Shown here piece by piece: positions 63,364 through 64,000 of a stretch of 64,000 bases of DNA. The translations under genes and the position numbers were made by a program. How positions within the stretch are numbered: position 1 is the first letter of the stretch; every line of letters starts with the position of its first letter. The notes beneath the pieces are model-generated. The model searched no databases, was not told where the DNA came from, and worked only from the letters and a program-made list of their open reading frames with translations. Origin of the DNA: a virus; IMG/VR virus record IMGVR_UViG_3300030085_004825, positions 58,392 through 122,391 of that record. One strand, 5' to 3'.

Positions 63364-63741
63364 ATGGATAACTTTGATTTAAAAAAATACTTAACAGAAA
63401 GTAGACTATTAAAAGAAGAAGCAATATTTGCAGATTTTAGATCTGGAGTTGAAGGGGGATCCTTATTAGAAAAATTTGCTAGAACTCTGAGTGAAGAATT
63501 GCACACTTTTGGAGCTCAATCTAATATGACTATAGATGATCTATACAGAACAGGAGAAATGGAAATATTTAAAGATGGAGATCCTGAAGGGTTTTATGCA
63601 TCAAAAGTAGAATCTTTAGAAGCTTACCAAAGTCTTCCTCCTGTATTTACTGTTAATAATAATATTGAAGGAAACGAAACATTTACTATTACTAAAAATA
63701 AAGATGGAAGTTTCTCAGCTACTAAAGTAGAAAAAGAATAA
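63364..63741 (+). CDS. Late protein with MDNFxLKKYL N-terminus
   Basis: A 125-aa protein sharing its N-terminal peptide MDNFDLKKYLTESRL with the protein at 59182. After this peptide the sequence is unrelated: a helical part (GGSLLEKFARTLSEELHT) and a C-terminal strand pair (ETFTITKNKDGSFSATKVEK). The repeated leader supports a capsid-targeting or packaging signal. Function otherwise unknown. Confidence 0.5.
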   Translation: MDNFDLKKYLTESRLLKEEAIFADFRSGVEGGSLLEKFARTLSEELHTFGAQSNMTIDDLYRTGEMEIFKDGDPEGFYASKVESLEAYQSLPPVFTVNNNIEGNETFTITKNKDGSFSATKVEKE

Positions 63742-63767
63742 AATAAACTCTTATATAAAATTATATT

Positions 63768-63793
63768 AAGCTTGGCCTAGCCAGGCTTTTTTT
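63768..63793 (+). terminator. Rho-independent terminator
   Basis: A 9-bp stem AAGCTTGGC (63768-63776) / GCCAGGCTT (63780-63788), with one G-U pair and a CTA loop, followed by a T run. Confidence 0.8.
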
Positions 63794-63802
63794 GTATCTT
63801 GG
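63771..63802 (+). promoter_or_regulatory. Bacteroidota-type promoter CTTG-N20-TATCTTGG
   Basis: CTTG (63771-63774, within the terminator stem) and TATCTTGG (63795-63802) are 20 nt apart. The box ends 4 nt before the ATG at 63807. It closely matches the promoter of the family-A-like polymerase gene. Confidence 0.45.
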
Positions 63803-63806
63803 TAAT

Positions 63807-64000
63807 ATGCCAAAGAAAAAACCCTCTATTCTTAAAGAGATTAGAGAAAAACAATTGCCTGAGATAAATTTTGCTTATCAAAAGGCAATTTCTTATTCTC
63901 AACTATCTATGTTTAATGAATGCCCTAAAAAATGGTCATTACAATATAGAGAAGGTCATAAACAATTCACCTCAAACATCCATACTGTATTTGGAACTGC
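63807..64000 (+). CDS. PD-(D/E)XK-type nuclease, N-terminal part (partial)
   Basis: The first 64 codons of a gene running past the window end. The sequence ISYSQLSMFNECPKKWSLQY followed by a HTVFGT segment matches the start of Cas4/AddB-type PD-(D/E)XK nucleases, where the Cys may bind an iron-sulfur cluster and the His begins the active site. The catalytic D/ExK lies outside the window, so the assignment is tentative. Confidence 0.55.
   Translation, partial: MPKKKPSILKEIREKQLPEINFAYQKAISYSQLSMFNECPKKWSLQYREGHKQFTSNIHTVFGT

Overview
The window is a gene-dense, AT-rich segment of a T4-like contractile-tailed phage (myovirus-type Caudoviricetes). Every supported gene lies on the + strand. The T4 core is recognisable by motif and order: neck proteins, tail sheath stabiliser gp15, sheath gp18, tube gp19, a gp26-like hub protein, tape measure, LysM baseplate protein, gp32, UvsX, RNase H-type exonuclease, gp41 helicase, NrdB/NrdA, family-B polymerase gp43, sliding clamp gp45 and clamp loader gp44/gp62. 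The host is probably a marine Bacteroidota (flavobacterium). Two phage proteins carry type IX secretion (T9SS) C-terminal domains, a system confined to that phylum. Signal peptides end in flavobacterial-style FSQ. Ten gene starts have promoters of the Bacteroidota type (TTTG, exactly 20 nt, then a TATATTTA-like box), and Shine-Dalgarno sequences are largely absent.

Layout: 1-8381 neck, stabiliser, two sheath paralogs and tube. 8401-9683 is a moron-like unit (terminator, host-type promoter, T9SS type B protein) inside the tail cluster. 9703-22011 holds a gp26-like protein with a probable +1 frameshift extension, the tape measure and baseplate/hub proteins, including a 1693-aa hub with a C-terminal papain-like hydrolase domain. 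22035-30889 is replication and nucleotide metabolism, opening with a second, family-A-like polymerase. 30916-37027 is mostly an envelope/lysis cassette lying between two terminators: holin-like protein, 932-aa T9SS type A protein, outer-membrane barrel, membrane coiled coil, thioredoxin-fold protein and amidase. 37035-42211 contains a membrane coiled-coil protein, a DpdA-like transglycosylase, QueC, QueD, QueE and an SNase-like nuclease. 42276-51112 encodes four large fibre/adhesin-type proteins, one with a trypsin-like serine protease triad. 51170-62729 has FolE2, a MazG-like protein, a split gp43 with an intervening ORF, gp45, GroES, GroEL, gp44 and gp62. 62753-64000 has small late proteins and the start of a PD-(D/E)XK-type nuclease.

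How the genes work together: FolE2, QueD, QueE and QueC should convert GTP to preQ0, which the DpdA-like enzyme could insert into phage DNA, protecting it from restriction. Phage GroEL/GroES probably supports capsid folding (the T4 gp31 role). An early/middle promoter class (TTTG-N20-TATATTTA) drives replication and modification genes, while a distinct AATATTTATAAYAAAA motif lies 15-25 nt upstream of structural genes and is the likely late promoter. The most unusual content is the T9SS-targeted cargo, the paired A- and B-family polymerases, the protease in the fibre module and the frameshift before the tape measure. No tRNA, CRISPR array, transposase or integrase was seen. No non-coding stretch exceeds about 120 bases.
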